64,000 nucleotides of DNA from JAEUMY01 sp033764435 (GCA_033764435.1 JANRIX010000012.1:62001-126000); one strand, 5' to 3'. Numbered from the stretch's first letter, positions 26,175 through 35,468 are shown. Made by a program: numbers and translations. The notes: generated from the letters alone by a model not told the origin.

Positions 26175-26943
26175 GTTCCTCGCCGCGATGCGCGGCGACG
26201 CGTCCAGCGTGGCAGAGCGGGTGCGCGCGCACGACCGCGCCCCCACGGCCGCAACTCGCGTCGCCGTGTATCGCAACGCCGTGCGCGCCAATCAACGCGG
26301 CGCGCTGGCGGCCGCGTTCCCCGTGGTCGAGCAGCTGGTCGGCAGTGCCTTCTTCAACGAGGCAGCCGATCGCTGCCTTGCCGCACAGCCTTCGACTTCA
26401 GGCGACCTGCATGATCTCGGCGCAGCCTTTCCCGACTTCCTGCGCGAATATTCGCATGCGGCCGACCTGCCCTACCTGGGCGATGTCGCCGCATTGGAAT
26501 GGGCGCTGCATCGCGCCTTCCATGCGGCGGATGCCGCACCGATCGGCGTCGACGCCCTGACCGCTGTCCCGGCCGATGCGCTGGACCGGCTGGTGCTGGT
26601 GCCGATGCCGGGCACGGCACTGGTCGAATCCGATTGGCCCATCCTCACGCTTTGGCGGGCGCACCAGCCCGGCGCAGCGCTCCCGGAAAACTTCGACCTC
26701 GGGCAAGGCGGCGAAACCGTCGCCGTCTATCGGGACGGCTTCCAATGCGCTGCCGAGACGCTGGATCCTGCGCGCCGCGCGCTCCTGGCGGCGAGTCTGG
26801 CTGGCAAGCATCTTGCGTCCGCCCTGGATGCCGACACATTCTCCGGCGACGCCGATCCGGTGCCACGCCTCATGGCGGCGCTGGGTGGCCTGTTCGCGGC
26901 AGGCATGATAGGCGGCACGCGGCTCGCGAATGTGGTCGAATAG
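26152..26943 (+). CDS. bufC: DUF2063 bufferin maturation partner
   Basis: 263 residues. The N-terminal DUF2063 domain has VAVYRNAVRANQRGALAAAFPVVEQLVG and LPYLGDVAALEWALHRAFHA, both signatures of the family. The protein serves as the precursor-recognition partner of the DUF692 oxidase. The start lies inside the end of bufB. A palindrome copy (26444-26455) writes REYS into FLREYSHAADLPYLGD, a position where the family has a variable acidic/aromatic stretch. Normal length. Confidence 0.92.
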   Translation: MLAALQREFLAAMRGDASSVAERVRAHDRAPTAATRVAVYRNAVRANQRGALAAAFPVVEQLVGSAFFNEAADRCLAAQPSTSGDLHDLGAAFPDFLREYSHAADLPYLGDVAALEWALHRAFHAADAAPIGVDALTAVPADALDRLVLVPMPGTALVESDWPILTLWRAHQPGAALPENFDLGQGGETVAVYRDGFQCAAETLDPARRALLAASLAGKHLASALDADTFSGDADPVPRLMAALGGLFAAGMIGGTRLANVVE

Positions 26944-26997
26944 CGATTGGACTACATCACAACAACAGCTTTGCGCTGCACCACACAGGGAGAACGA

Positions 26998-27843
26998 ATG
27001 GAACTTGGCCTCATCCTGCGCCGGCACCTCCGGCGAGTCCCGCATGTCCTCTTGTCCACACTGATCGCACTGGCAGGATTCGCGCCCGCTGCCGCTTCCG
27101 CCCAGGCAACCAAGATCACCCGCCCCAAGTTCGACCCGGCGACCGCGGTCAACCAGGCCGTGCGCTTGCCCATGCTGGTCGAGCGCATCACCAAGTCCTA
27201 CACGCTGATCCAGCAAGGCGCGTTGGAGAATCGCGCCAAGCGCCAGATGCAGGAGGCCATCCGCGAGTTCGAGCGCACCCTGCGCACGCTGCAGGCCACC
27301 CCGCCGACCGCGCAGATCCAGGACAACTACAACCTGCTGGAGCAGCTGTGGAGCGAGTTTCGCGACCTGACCAATGCGCCCGCCACGCCGGAATCGAACA
27401 AGAAGCTGGCCGAGCAGAACGAGGAGGTGGTGTGGATCGCGACCAAGGGCGCGCAACTCATGGTGGAGTACACCCGCTCGCAGCGCAGCAACCTCATTGC
27501 CATCGCCGGCGATGCGCGGGTGCTCACCCAGCGCATTGCCAAGCTCTACCTCTTTCGCGCTGCCGGCATCCGCAACAACGTGATCGAAAACGATCTCAAG
27601 ACAGCCAACGACCAGCTGAAGCTCGACATTGAGCGTCTGTTGAAAGCCAAGGAAAACACCGAACAAATCAAGCGGGAGCTGGCGCTGGCGGAAACGCAAC
27701 TCAGCTTTCTGAAGATCGCTGCCGATGACCTCAATCGCAACCAGACTTCGAAGGAACGTCTGGAGTACGTCACCAAGGCGTGTGACAACATCCTCGACGT
27801 GATGGAGCGGGTGACGCGCTTGTATGAAGCGCTGAACGTCTAA
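26998..27843 (+). CDS. Secreted PilJ-type sensory domain protein without output domain
   Basis: 281 residues from the ATG at 26998, which follows AGGGAGA. A signal peptide or N-terminal anchor (VLLSTLIALAGFAPAAASA-QA) is followed by two copies of the PilJ/NarX-like helical module: VNQAVRLPMLVERITKSYTLIQQG and SNLIAIAGDARVLTQRIAKLYLFRAAG. In PilJ and NarX such modules are the periplasmic input part of a receptor, but here the chain stops after a long predicted coiled coil (LKLDIERLLKAKENTEQIKREL) with no HAMP, kinase or methyl-accepting region. It begins 54 bases after bufC and a terminator follows, so it may belong to the bufferin transcript. Confidence 0.7.
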   Translation: MELGLILRRHLRRVPHVLLSTLIALAGFAPAAASAQATKITRPKFDPATAVNQAVRLPMLVERITKSYTLIQQGALENRAKRQMQEAIREFERTLRTLQATPPTAQIQDNYNLLEQLWSEFRDLTNAPATPESNKKLAEQNEEVVWIATKGAQLMVEYTRSQRSNLIAIAGDARVLTQRIAKLYLFRAAGIRNNVIENDLKTANDQLKLDIERLLKAKENTEQIKRELALAETQLSFLKIAADDLNRNQTSKERLEYVTKACDNILDVMERVTRLYEALNV

Positions 27844-27870
27844 GCTCGCAGGTTTGCAGCAAGCCGAAAA

Positions 27871-27898
27871 GCCCTTGCGAGTGCGCAAGGGCTTTTTT
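27871..27898. terminator. Bidirectional intrinsic terminator
   Basis: GCCCTTGCG and CGCAAGGGC pair around AGTG, followed by six T residues rightward; A residues in front give a weaker T-tract leftward. It separates the PilJ-domain gene from the convergent NTF2-like gene. Confidence 0.88.
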
Positions 27899-27922
27899 CA
27901 TCTGTGAGGTCAGCCGGATCGG

Positions 27923-28756
27923 TTACTGCGCCTTGGGCATGTCTACCGCGAGATCGGCCAGCAGCAGGAATTTCTCGCCCTGGGCACGCCAGACGCGCAA
28001 GGAATGCGCGATCGGGGCCGCTGGCTTGTCGGATGCGGAGAGCTTGGTCACTGCCCAACCCAGATCGCCACTCGCGGCAATGCCATGCGCGACCATGTCG
28101 CCCTGCGTGCCCGCGGGATGGAAGGCCTTGCCTGACAGTTCCGAGACGCCCAGCATCGGCTTCAGCGGTGTGCGATACACGCGAATATTCGCATCGGCGT
28201 GCGCGGCCAGCGCAGCCGCATACCCTTGCGCCACGGTCGTGGCGTTGAAGGCACGTTCTGCCGCGAGCAGCGCATCGCGGCCCGGGCCCTTCGCGGCTGA
28301 TTGCGAAAGCTCCAGCCACGCATCGGCATTGAACGGTTCCGCATGATCGATGCCGACATCGACGCGCAGTTTCCACGCGCCGTCCAGCTTCTCCCAGATG
28401 GACAGAAAGTGGGTGTAGCGCGGCGGACGCTTCGGATCGGCCTTGAACAGGATGCGGGCCGGGCCGGTGCTCACGCCAAAATCACCCGATGCGGCGACAT
28501 GCACAAAGGCCGGCCGCCAATTGAGCTCGATGGGCGGTGCGGGACTCTTCGCCATCACCTCGCGGCCATTGACCGGGCCGGGCCGGAACAGGATGGCGTC
28601 ATCGGTCATGACCGAGAGAAAGGCCTGCTTCATGTCGGTCGCGACCGAGCGCGCAGCGAAGGCGAATTCGGCGGTGGCGAGCGATGCGGCGGGCGGCTCC
28701 TGGGCCAGCGCAGCAACGGTGGTCATGGTGGTGAGCAGAACAAGCAGCGGGCGCAT
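27923..28756 (-). CDS. Secreted protein with two NTF2-like (DUF4440) domains
   Basis: 277 residues. Signal peptide MRPLLVLLTTMTTVAALA-QE. Two SnoaL/NTF2-like halves can be seen: one around DMKQAFLSVMTDDAILFRPGPVNGRE to LDGAWKLRVDVG, one around LLAAERAFNATTVAQGYAAALAAHADANIRVYR to GEKFLLLADLAVDMP. Such cone folds are often enzymes or binding proteins for small molecules; nothing here fixes the ligand. Its ATG lies one base after the trhO stop. Palindrome 28181-28192 encodes ANIR. Confidence 0.65.
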   Translation of the reverse strand: MRPLLVLLTTMTTVAALAQEPPAASLATAEFAFAARSVATDMKQAFLSVMTDDAILFRPGPVNGREVMAKSPAPPIELNWRPAFVHVAASGDFGVSTGPARILFKADPKRPPRYTHFLSIWEKLDGAWKLRVDVGIDHAEPFNADAWLELSQSAAKGPGRDALLAAERAFNATTVAQGYAAALAAHADANIRVYRTPLKPMLGVSELSGKAFHPAGTQGDMVAHGIAASGDLGWAVTKLSASDKPAAPIAHSLRVWRAQGEKFLLLADLAVDMPKAQ

Positions 28757-28757
28757 G

Positions 28758-29513
28758 TCAGGTGCCTCGTTCGAAGGTCGCGGCAAGGTCCGAGTCTAGC
28801 GCGGCGCGCTCATCAAAAACGTAACAATCCCCGGCGAAATGTGCCGATCCGCAATCCTCGAAATACTTGAGAATGCCGCCATCCAACTGATACACGTTGC
28901 GAAACCCTTCCTTTAACATCAGCGGCGCTGCCTTCTCGCAGCGGATGCCGCCGGTGCAGAAGCTGACAATGGTCTTGTCCTTCAACGCGTCCGCCACGGC
29001 CGGCAGGCGGGCGCCAAAGTTGCGGAAGATGTCGAGCTGCATGTCCACCGCGCCGACAAAGGTGCCGCGCTCTACCTCGTAGGTATTCCGCGTATCGAGC
29101 ATCACCACCTCGCGGCCCTCGTCATCTCGCCCCTGATCGAGCCAGCGCTTCAGATCTGCCGGGGACAAACGCGGCGCCGGGTCGCGCGCCGGGTCGATGT
29201 CCGGCCGGCCCAATGGAATGATTTCCTTCTTCAACTTGACGAGCAGCTTGCCAAACGGCTGGGTGTCGGACCAGCTCTCCTTCACGGTGAGATCAGCAAA
29301 CGGGGCACGGGCGCGCAGATCAACCAGGAACGCACGCACCGCCGCCTCGCCCCCCGCCATGAACAGATTGATGCCCTCGGTCGCCAGCAGGATGGTGCCC
29401 TTCAGCGCATGGGCTTCGCAGAGGGCGCGAAGCGCCGTCCGCAAGTCCTGCAGATCAGTGAGGGTGACGAACTTGTAGGCGGCGATGTTGAGGACGGGGG
29501 TCATGGGCGGCAT
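28758..29513 (-). CDS. trhO: tRNA uridine(34) hydroxylase (rhodanese-type)
   Basis: 251-residue protein of the TrhO/YceA family, which makes 5-hydroxyuridine at tRNA position 34 with molecular oxygen. The N-terminal acylphosphatase-like part has NIAAYKFVTLTDL, LKGTILLATEGINLFMAG; the rhodanese part has MLDTRNTYEVERGTFVGA and the active-site loop FCTGGIRCEKAAPLM with its Cys. It is shorter at the C-terminus than E. coli TrhO, lacking the extra Cys-rich tail. An alternative start is 9 bases in (29504). Confidence 0.88.
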   Translation of the reverse strand: MPPMTPVLNIAAYKFVTLTDLQDLRTALRALCEAHALKGTILLATEGINLFMAGGEAAVRAFLVDLRARAPFADLTVKESWSDTQPFGKLLVKLKKEIIPLGRPDIDPARDPAPRLSPADLKRWLDQGRDDEGREVVMLDTRNTYEVERGTFVGAVDMQLDIFRNFGARLPAVADALKDKTIVSFCTGGIRCEKAAPLMLKEGFRNVYQLDGGILKYFEDCGSAHFAGDCYVFDERAALDSDLAATFERGT

Positions 29514-29598
29514 GACAATACGTCAAGGCTGGATGAATTTCGATCATTGGAGTCTCGTCCGCTTGGCGGTAGGTCGGAACAACCCGACTGGATGCGTA

Positions 29599-32001
29599 TC
29601 ATATAGCTGCAGCACAGTACTCTCGCCAAACCGAGCGGATCGCACCGTAGAACTCGCGATTGAGTGACCCAGTATCCGCACCTGACCGGGATGCAAGACG
29701 TTCGCGGATGCCCGCCCGGAATTCAATGATTCTATCCACTTGCATAGCCAAAACCGCAGCAGCTTCAATATAGGACGCGACGCTTTGCCCGACCAGCTCT
29801 GAATATCCCAGCCGGGTGAGAATGCTCATGCCAAATCTGGAGACAGTTCGGCTGCCGGCCAGTGCAATCACCGGCAAACCCATCCACAGACATTCAAAAG
29901 TCGTGGTTCCGCCATTGACCGGAAAGCTGTCAAGCGCGATATCCACATCCAGCATTGCCGCCCTGAATTGCCGACTGGGCAGCGGGCCGTCAACATGAAT
30001 CCGGGAAGGCGCGACCCCGCTACCTTCGAGTCGGTCGCGAATGTACCTGGCGCAGCGCCCTCGCGGAATCGCCGCCAGGTACAGACGACTTCCCGGAACT
30101 CGAAGCAGAATCTCAGCCCAGGCATCGAGCAAGCTGTCGTTGATCTTCGAGGCGCTGTTGAAGGAGCCGAAAGTGACGTGACCCTTGCGACGTAGTGCCG
30201 GCGGTGCAGCAAGATTTACAGCTAGGATATCCGCTGCAGGCTCATAGGCGAGCATCAGGCAATCGAGACGAAGCAAGCGCTCGACAAAGAACCTGTCCTC
30301 GCCATCCGGATCGATCAATGAATCGGTGATGCGGTAGTCGACCTGCGTCAGTCCTGTGGAACCAGGATAGCCCAGGTAGGTCATTTGCAGCGGCGCAGGT
30401 TTATGTGCCAGCACGGGGAGCCGATTGCCCGATGTGTGCCCCGCAAGATCGACGAGCACATCCACCTTCGCCTCGCGCACAGCCGCTGCGAGTTGCTGAT
30501 CGCCCAATCGGAAGCAGTCAACCCAGCCGTCAGAAAGGCAACGCAGCTCATGCGACACCTGATCAGTCCGTTCACTGTTGCTGAATAGCACGATGCGGAA
30601 GTCGGATCTGTCGACGCCCCGCAGCAGCGGCAGCAGAAAACGTGCCGCCGAGTGATCGCGAAAATCCGGCGAAAGAAATCCGACTGTGAGGCGCCGGTCC
30701 GGGTCCCGGTCGACCGCAATTCGTGCAAGTTCCGCTCGGCGGGTTGCGATGACCGCGTTTCCATACTCGCTATGTGCGACGCTCAGCGAGGCCGGCGTGG
30801 AATCGGGCATATGCTGAAGCGCGAACAGCAGATTGCTGTGGACATTGTGGCCGCGAGGCTCCAGCATCAATGCTTTCCTGAACGCGTCCACGGCCTGCGG
30901 CGCCCTGCAGGTCGCTAGACGCAACAATCCCAGATTGTTCCATGCCCTTACGGATGGTCGAATGGCCAGTGAGCGGAGATAGAGATCCTCCGCATCATCG
31001 ACTTGTTGCCGGGCACGGCGGCAATCGGCAAGCACCGTCAGCACGTCCGGTTGATCTGGCCGCCGGCGCAATGCCCCTTGCAGCAGTGCCTCCGCATCAT
31101 CGGCCAGATCCTGTGCAAGTAGCAGCGTGGCGAGGTTGCTGGCTGCAACTGGATCGGCAGCGTCCAGTTCCAGCGCGCGCCGGTAGAGCGCTTCGGCTTC
31201 CCCGGACGCGCCTCGCATGTGCAGGCAATCGGCGAGACCAGCAATTGCTGCCCCATCCTCCGGGGAAAGGTCCATGGCCCGCCTGAACGCGTCCTCTGCC
31301 CTGGTCATCGAAGCAGGAGACCCTTCATCGGAATGGGCGAGCGCGAGGTTTTTCCATGCATCTGTTTGACGAGGGTCCACGGCAAGCGCCGCGAGATAGG
31401 CCTGAATTGCCCCCCCTAGGTCGCCAGCTGACTTGAGGATATTGCCGAGATTATTGTGGGCGCTGGCGAGCTTTGGATCCAATTTCACCGCCTGCCTAGC
31501 ATGAGCTTCCGCTGGTCCGTACTGACCCAGGTGCCAGAGTGCGTTGGCAAGGTTCGAACGCAGCACCGCGTGCGCCGGCCAAATGGGCAGCAGCATCTCG
31601 TAGCAGCGTCGAGCGGGCTCGAACTCCCCGAGAGCGCTGAGCGTGTCCCCAAGGGCCGCGCGCACATCGTGCAGACCCGGATTCAGACGCAGGGCGTTGC
31701 TGAAAGCATACTTTGCGCCCGTCTGATCACTGAGCCCGGAAAGCACCACGCCCAAGTCCACCCAGCGCGAGGCCACCGCTGGGTTGAGTCGCAGTGAGGC
31801 GAAAAGAAAGTCGCGTGCTTCGATCTGTCTTCCGCCCTCGCTGAGCAGGATGCCCAGGTGGTAGATCGCATCGGAATTCTGCGGTTCGATGGCCAAGCAG
31901 TTGTGATACGCCACCTCAGCCGACGCGAACTGGCCTGATCGATGCAGGCTCATGGCCAGATCTAGTTGCTCAGCAAAATTCGTGGTGGCCATGTTCGCCA
32001 T
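29599..32001 (-). CDS. TPR-containing O-GlcNAc transferase-like glycosyltransferase (GT41)
   Basis: 800 residues. About eleven tetratricopeptide repeats fill the first 400 residues (for instance ASAHNNLGNILKSAGDLGGA). The C-terminal SPINDLY/OGT catalytic region includes VGFLSPDFRDHSAARFLLP, GHTSGNRLPVLAHKPAPLQ, YLGYPGSTGL, HVTFGSFNSASKIND and LDSFPVNGGTTTFECLW, which bind UDP-sugar. It should attach a sugar to Ser/Thr of proteins. A second, similar protein is encoded at 37670-39847, and sugar-nucleotide genes lie between. The gene has lower GC and no palindrome copy. Confidence 0.85.
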   Translation of the reverse strand: MANMATTNFAEQLDLAMSLHRSGQFASAEVAYHNCLAIEPQNSDAIYHLGILLSEGGRQIEARDFLFASLRLNPAVASRWVDLGVVLSGLSDQTGAKYAFSNALRLNPGLHDVRAALGDTLSALGEFEPARRCYEMLLPIWPAHAVLRSNLANALWHLGQYGPAEAHARQAVKLDPKLASAHNNLGNILKSAGDLGGAIQAYLAALAVDPRQTDAWKNLALAHSDEGSPASMTRAEDAFRRAMDLSPEDGAAIAGLADCLHMRGASGEAEALYRRALELDAADPVAASNLATLLLAQDLADDAEALLQGALRRRPDQPDVLTVLADCRRARQQVDDAEDLYLRSLAIRPSVRAWNNLGLLRLATCRAPQAVDAFRKALMLEPRGHNVHSNLLFALQHMPDSTPASLSVAHSEYGNAVIATRRAELARIAVDRDPDRRLTVGFLSPDFRDHSAARFLLPLLRGVDRSDFRIVLFSNSERTDQVSHELRCLSDGWVDCFRLGDQQLAAAVREAKVDVLVDLAGHTSGNRLPVLAHKPAPLQMTYLGYPGSTGLTQVDYRITDSLIDPDGEDRFFVERLLRLDCLMLAYEPAADILAVNLAAPPALRRKGHVTFGSFNSASKINDSLLDAWAEILLRVPGSRLYLAAIPRGRCARYIRDRLEGSGVAPSRIHVDGPLPSRQFRAAMLDVDIALDSFPVNGGTTTFECLWMGLPVIALAGSRTVSRFGMSILTRLGYSELVGQSVASYIEAAAVLAMQVDRIIEFRAGIRERLASRSGADTGSLNREFYGAIRSVWREYCAAAI

Positions 32002-32196
32002 TTGCGCGGCGCGGGGCGCCGCAGAATCAGCTCCAATTCATCGCGGCATCGCAATGCGCCGCAGCCAAGGTCTGGCTTCGATACCCGAATTCTAGCGCAT
32101 GGCAAGTAGTCTCTGAACATGACCGAGCGCCGATCACCGGGCGACGGTGAGAGCAGTTGCGTACAATGCGCCGTGAAAATCAAGGTTACATTGGAT

Positions 32197-33204
32197 ATGG
32201 ACTATTCAAACAAGCGAATTCTAGTCACCGGCGGCACGGGGTCGTTCGGCAATTTTATCGTGCGCCGATTTCTGGACCTGGGGGCGCAGGAAGTACGCGT
32301 ATTTAGCCGAGACGAGAAGAAACAGCACGACATGCGTGTCTTCTACCCGGGACGCAAGAACCTGTCCTTCTTCCTCGGCGACGTGCGCAACCGCGACAGC
32401 CTTGACGAGGCCATGTCCGGCATCGACATCGTTTTCCATGCGGCTGCCCTGAAGCAGGTGCCGGCCTGCGAGAACTTCCCGGACGAGGCCGTACTCACCA
32501 ACGTGACCGGCGCGCAAAACGTGGTGGACGCAGCCCTGCATCATCATCCGGAGACCGTGGTAATGATCAGCACCGACAAAGCGGTGAAGCCAGTCAATGT
32601 CATGGGACTCACCAAGGCGCTTCAAGAACGCATCGTGCTGAAAGGAAATCTGTCCAAGCGCAATCGAGGCACGCGCTTCGCCTGCGTTCGCTATGGCAAC
32701 GTACTGCGCTCGCGGGGCTCAGTCATTCCACTGTTTCGGAGACTCCTCGCATCGGGCCAAAAGATCACGATAACCCATGAGCGCATGACCCGATTCCTGC
32801 TTACGCTAAATGATGCGATTGATCTTGTCCTGTATGCGGCGGAAAATGCCGAAGGTGGCGAGATATTCGTGTGCAAGGCGCCGGCAGCGCGCATCATCGA
32901 CATGGCCCGATTACTCTGCGAGGAGGCGGGCAAACCGTTCGAGTACGACGTCATCGGCCTCCTGCCTGGCGAGAAACTGAACGAAATCATGTTGTCTGAA
33001 GAGGAGCTGGTCCGCGCCAAGGATGTCGGTGGCTACTACAAGGTTCACCCATGGTGGAGCAAGGCGCAATTTGGGGATCTGGTCAGTGAGTACAGCTCCG
33101 TCGATGCGCTGGTCGATCCCGATGCGGTTCGCCAACTGCTTGCGCGAGCTGATATGGAGTTTGCAAAACTGGAAATGTCGGGTGGTGAGTACGCCAACTT
33201 CTGA
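32197..33204 (+). CDS. UDP-N-acetylglucosamine 4,6-dehydratase/epimerase (FnlA/CapE-like)
   Basis: 335-residue extended SDR. NAD motif TGGTGSFGNFIVRRFL at the N-terminus; the family segments FSRDEKKQHDMR, FLGDVRNRDSL, VFHAAALKQVPACE and the catalytic ISTDKAVKPVNVMGLTK, where Met stands in place of Tyr as in the FnlA/WbjB/CapE branch. These enzymes convert UDP-GlcNAc to 4-keto-6-deoxy sugars. The two aminotransferases and the acetyltransferase that follow could turn the keto sugar into an acetamido sugar. The ATG at 32197 gives the family N-terminus; longer starts have none. Divergent from the first GT41 gene. Confidence 0.87.
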   Translation: MDYSNKRILVTGGTGSFGNFIVRRFLDLGAQEVRVFSRDEKKQHDMRVFYPGRKNLSFFLGDVRNRDSLDEAMSGIDIVFHAAALKQVPACENFPDEAVLTNVTGAQNVVDAALHHHPETVVMISTDKAVKPVNVMGLTKALQERIVLKGNLSKRNRGTRFACVRYGNVLRSRGSVIPLFRRLLASGQKITITHERMTRFLLTLNDAIDLVLYAAENAEGGEIFVCKAPAARIIDMARLLCEEAGKPFEYDVIGLLPGEKLNEIMLSEEELVRAKDVGGYYKVHPWWSKAQFGDLVSEYSSVDALVDPDAVRQLLARADMEFAKLEMSGGEYANF

Positions 33205-33223
33205 CGCTGGCGCCCGCATATCC

Positions 33224-34348
33224 ATGTCCATGACACAGACGCTGCCGCGGATCCCTCTGTTCAAGGTGGGCATGCCGCCACGCGCGGCGCTGATGCCTGC
33301 TCTGGAGGCGGTGCTCTACAGCGGTCAGATCGGCGAAGGCCAAGCGGTGGTTGATTTCGAGGCCGCCTTTGGTCGCTGGCTCGGCAACGAGAACATGCTG
33401 TCGTTCAATTCCGGTACCGCGGCGCTGCACACTGCGCTCCATCTGGTGGGTGTGCGTCCGGGCGACGAGGTCATCGCCACGCCGATGACAGCCGAGCCCA
33501 GCAACCTCGCCATCCTGCATGCGGGCGGCGTGCCAGTGTGGTCGGATGTCAATCCGGACAACGGCAACATCGACCCGGCTTCAGTGGCCGCATGCATCAC
33601 GCCGCACACGCGAGCCATCCTGGCCGTGCACTATGGTGGCATTCCGGTTGATATCGACGCGCTGCGCAAGATTGCGGACGCCCACGGCATCCCGGTGATC
33701 GAAGACGCGGCGCATGCGCTCGGAGCACGCTGGCAAGGCCGTCCGCTGGGCCAGCACAGCGAAGTGGTGATGTTCTCGCTGCAGGCGATCAAGCACATGA
33801 CCACGGTGGACGGGGGCATGCTGGCCTTCAATGGTCGCCTGGCCAAGCCGGACGTCCTGTCTGCCGGGCGGCGCTTCCGCTGGTTCGGCATCGATCGCGC
33901 GAAGCCACGCACCGAGGTCGATGTGGCTGAAGTGGGCTGGAAATATCACATGAACAATGTCACCGCGACCATCGGTCTGGTGCAGCTCACAGTAATAGAT
34001 GCGCTCATCGCGGCGCATAATGCGAATGGCCGTTTCCTCGATGCGGCACTCGCGGATGTGTCGGGGATTCGCACCTGCGTGATTCCTGTCGGCGCAGAGG
34101 CCTCGTACTGGTTCTACACCGTGCTGGCTGAAGACCGAGCGGGTCTCGAACGGCATCTGGCCGCGCGTGGCATCGACTGCTCGCGCGCGCACCGGCGCAA
34201 CGACGCGCACAGCGTGTTTGCCGCGAGCCGACGCCCGCTGCCGGGATTGGATAAGTTCTGGGAGCAGATGCTGCACATCCCCTGCGGCTGGTGGGTGGGC
34301 GATGCCGAGCGCGAGCGCATCGTGGCAGCCCTGCGCGAAGGCTGGTGA
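33224..34348 (+). CDS. DegT/DnrJ/EryC1-family sugar aminotransferase, copy 1
   Basis: 374-residue PLP enzyme. It has LSFNSGTAALHTALHLVGV for cofactor phosphate binding, EDAAHALGA with the PLP aspartate, and MFSLQAIKHMTTVDGGM with the Schiff-base lysine, all typical of nucleotide-sugar transaminases using glutamate. The ATG at 33224 begins 19 bases past the dehydratase stop. The C-terminal IPCGWWVGDAERERIVAAL matches copy 2 closely, so the two genes arose by tandem duplication. No palindrome copy is present. Confidence 0.9.
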   Translation: MSMTQTLPRIPLFKVGMPPRAALMPALEAVLYSGQIGEGQAVVDFEAAFGRWLGNENMLSFNSGTAALHTALHLVGVRPGDEVIATPMTAEPSNLAILHAGGVPVWSDVNPDNGNIDPASVAACITPHTRAILAVHYGGIPVDIDALRKIADAHGIPVIEDAAHALGARWQGRPLGQHSEVVMFSLQAIKHMTTVDGGMLAFNGRLAKPDVLSAGRRFRWFGIDRAKPRTEVDVAEVGWKYHMNNVTATIGLVQLTVIDALIAAHNANGRFLDAALADVSGIRTCVIPVGAEASYWFYTVLAEDRAGLERHLAARGIDCSRAHRRNDAHSVFAASRRPLPGLDKFWEQMLHIPCGWWVGDAERERIVAALREGW

Positions 34349-34349
34349 C

Positions 34350-35468
34350 ATGACCGGCGCTGTCGACATTCCGCTCTTCCGCACCTTCACGTCTGACGAC
34401 GTCGGTCCTCGCATCAGCGCGGTGCTGGCGAGTGGGCAACTGGCGATGGGGCCGCGAGTGCAAGCTTTTGAAGAGTCCCTGGCGCAATGGCTCGGTGTGC
34501 GTGAGGTGGCGGCGGTCTCCGATGGCTCCGCCGCCATTACGCTCGCCTTGCATCTTGCCGGCGTACAGGCAGGCGATGGCGTGCTCGCGTCGCCGGTCGC
34601 CTGCACCGCGAGCCTCATGCCTATCGCGAATATTCGCGCGATCCCGGTCTGGCTGGACATCGACCCCGACACCGGCATGACCACACCGGCCGAGGTGATT
34701 CGGGCGGGGACCGATCATGCGCGCGCCTTCCTGCATGTCCAGTGGTCGGGCGACCCGGGGGATGTTCAGGCGCTGGCCCATGCCGCTCGCGAAGCAGGAC
34801 TCGCGAGCATCGTTGATGCCACGGAGTCCTTCGGCGCGGAGCGCGACGGTCGTCGCTGGCTGGACGATGCGGACTTCACTGCCTGGTCGTTCTACGCAAG
34901 CAAGACGCTCAGCACCGGCGAGGGCGGCGCACTGGCCGCGCGCGATCCCGAGTCGCTGCTAAGGGCCCGTCAGCTGCGCCGCTTCGGCATCGACCGCAAT
35001 CGTCAGCGCACTTCGGCCGGCGATCTGTCCGAAGCGCTGGACATCGCGGAAGCCGGCTGGGCGATGAGTCTTACCGACATCTCGGCAAGCCTGGGCGAAG
35101 CCAATCTGCCGCACATGGACCGACTGCTGAAGCGCCAGCGCGAAAACGCCGCGTTCTTCGACCAACAACTGACCGGGATACCGGGCCTGAAACTGCTGCG
35201 CCGCAATCTGCGTTCGCGCCCCGCCTTCTGGACGTATTCACTGCGCGCCGAGCGCCGCGAGGATCTGACCCGCAAGCTCCATGCCGCAGGCATCGGCGCG
35301 CAACGTCTGCACCTGCGCGCGGATCGTTTCAGCTGCTTCGGCGGTACGCCCGCCGAGCTGCCCGGTGTCGCGCTGTTCGACAGTGAAAATCTCAGCATCC
35401 CCTGCGGCTGGTGGGTTGAGGACGCAGACCGCGAGCGCATCGTGGCGACAATTCGGAATGGATGGTGA
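34350..35468 (+). CDS. DegT/DnrJ/EryC1-family sugar aminotransferase, copy 2
   Basis: 372 residues. PLP features: VSDGSAAITLALHLAG, VDATESFGAERDG and AWSFYASKTLSTGEGG with the lysine. It starts one base after the copy 1 stop. Over the segment ending in VPVW/IPVW the two copies align without gaps, but copy 1 has ILHAGG where copy 2 has IANIRA. The difference is exactly the codons of the iterated palindrome at 34626-34637, so the palindrome replaced existing codons. Likely transfers an amino group to a 3- or 4-keto sugar nucleotide. Confidence 0.88.
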   Translation: MTGAVDIPLFRTFTSDDVGPRISAVLASGQLAMGPRVQAFEESLAQWLGVREVAAVSDGSAAITLALHLAGVQAGDGVLASPVACTASLMPIANIRAIPVWLDIDPDTGMTTPAEVIRAGTDHARAFLHVQWSGDPGDVQALAHAAREAGLASIVDATESFGAERDGRRWLDDADFTAWSFYASKTLSTGEGGALAARDPESLLRARQLRRFGIDRNRQRTSAGDLSEALDIAEAGWAMSLTDISASLGEANLPHMDRLLKRQRENAAFFDQQLTGIPGLKLLRRNLRSRPAFWTYSLRAERREDLTRKLHAAGIGAQRLHLRADRFSCFGGTPAELPGVALFDSENLSIPCGWWVEDADRERIVATIRNGW

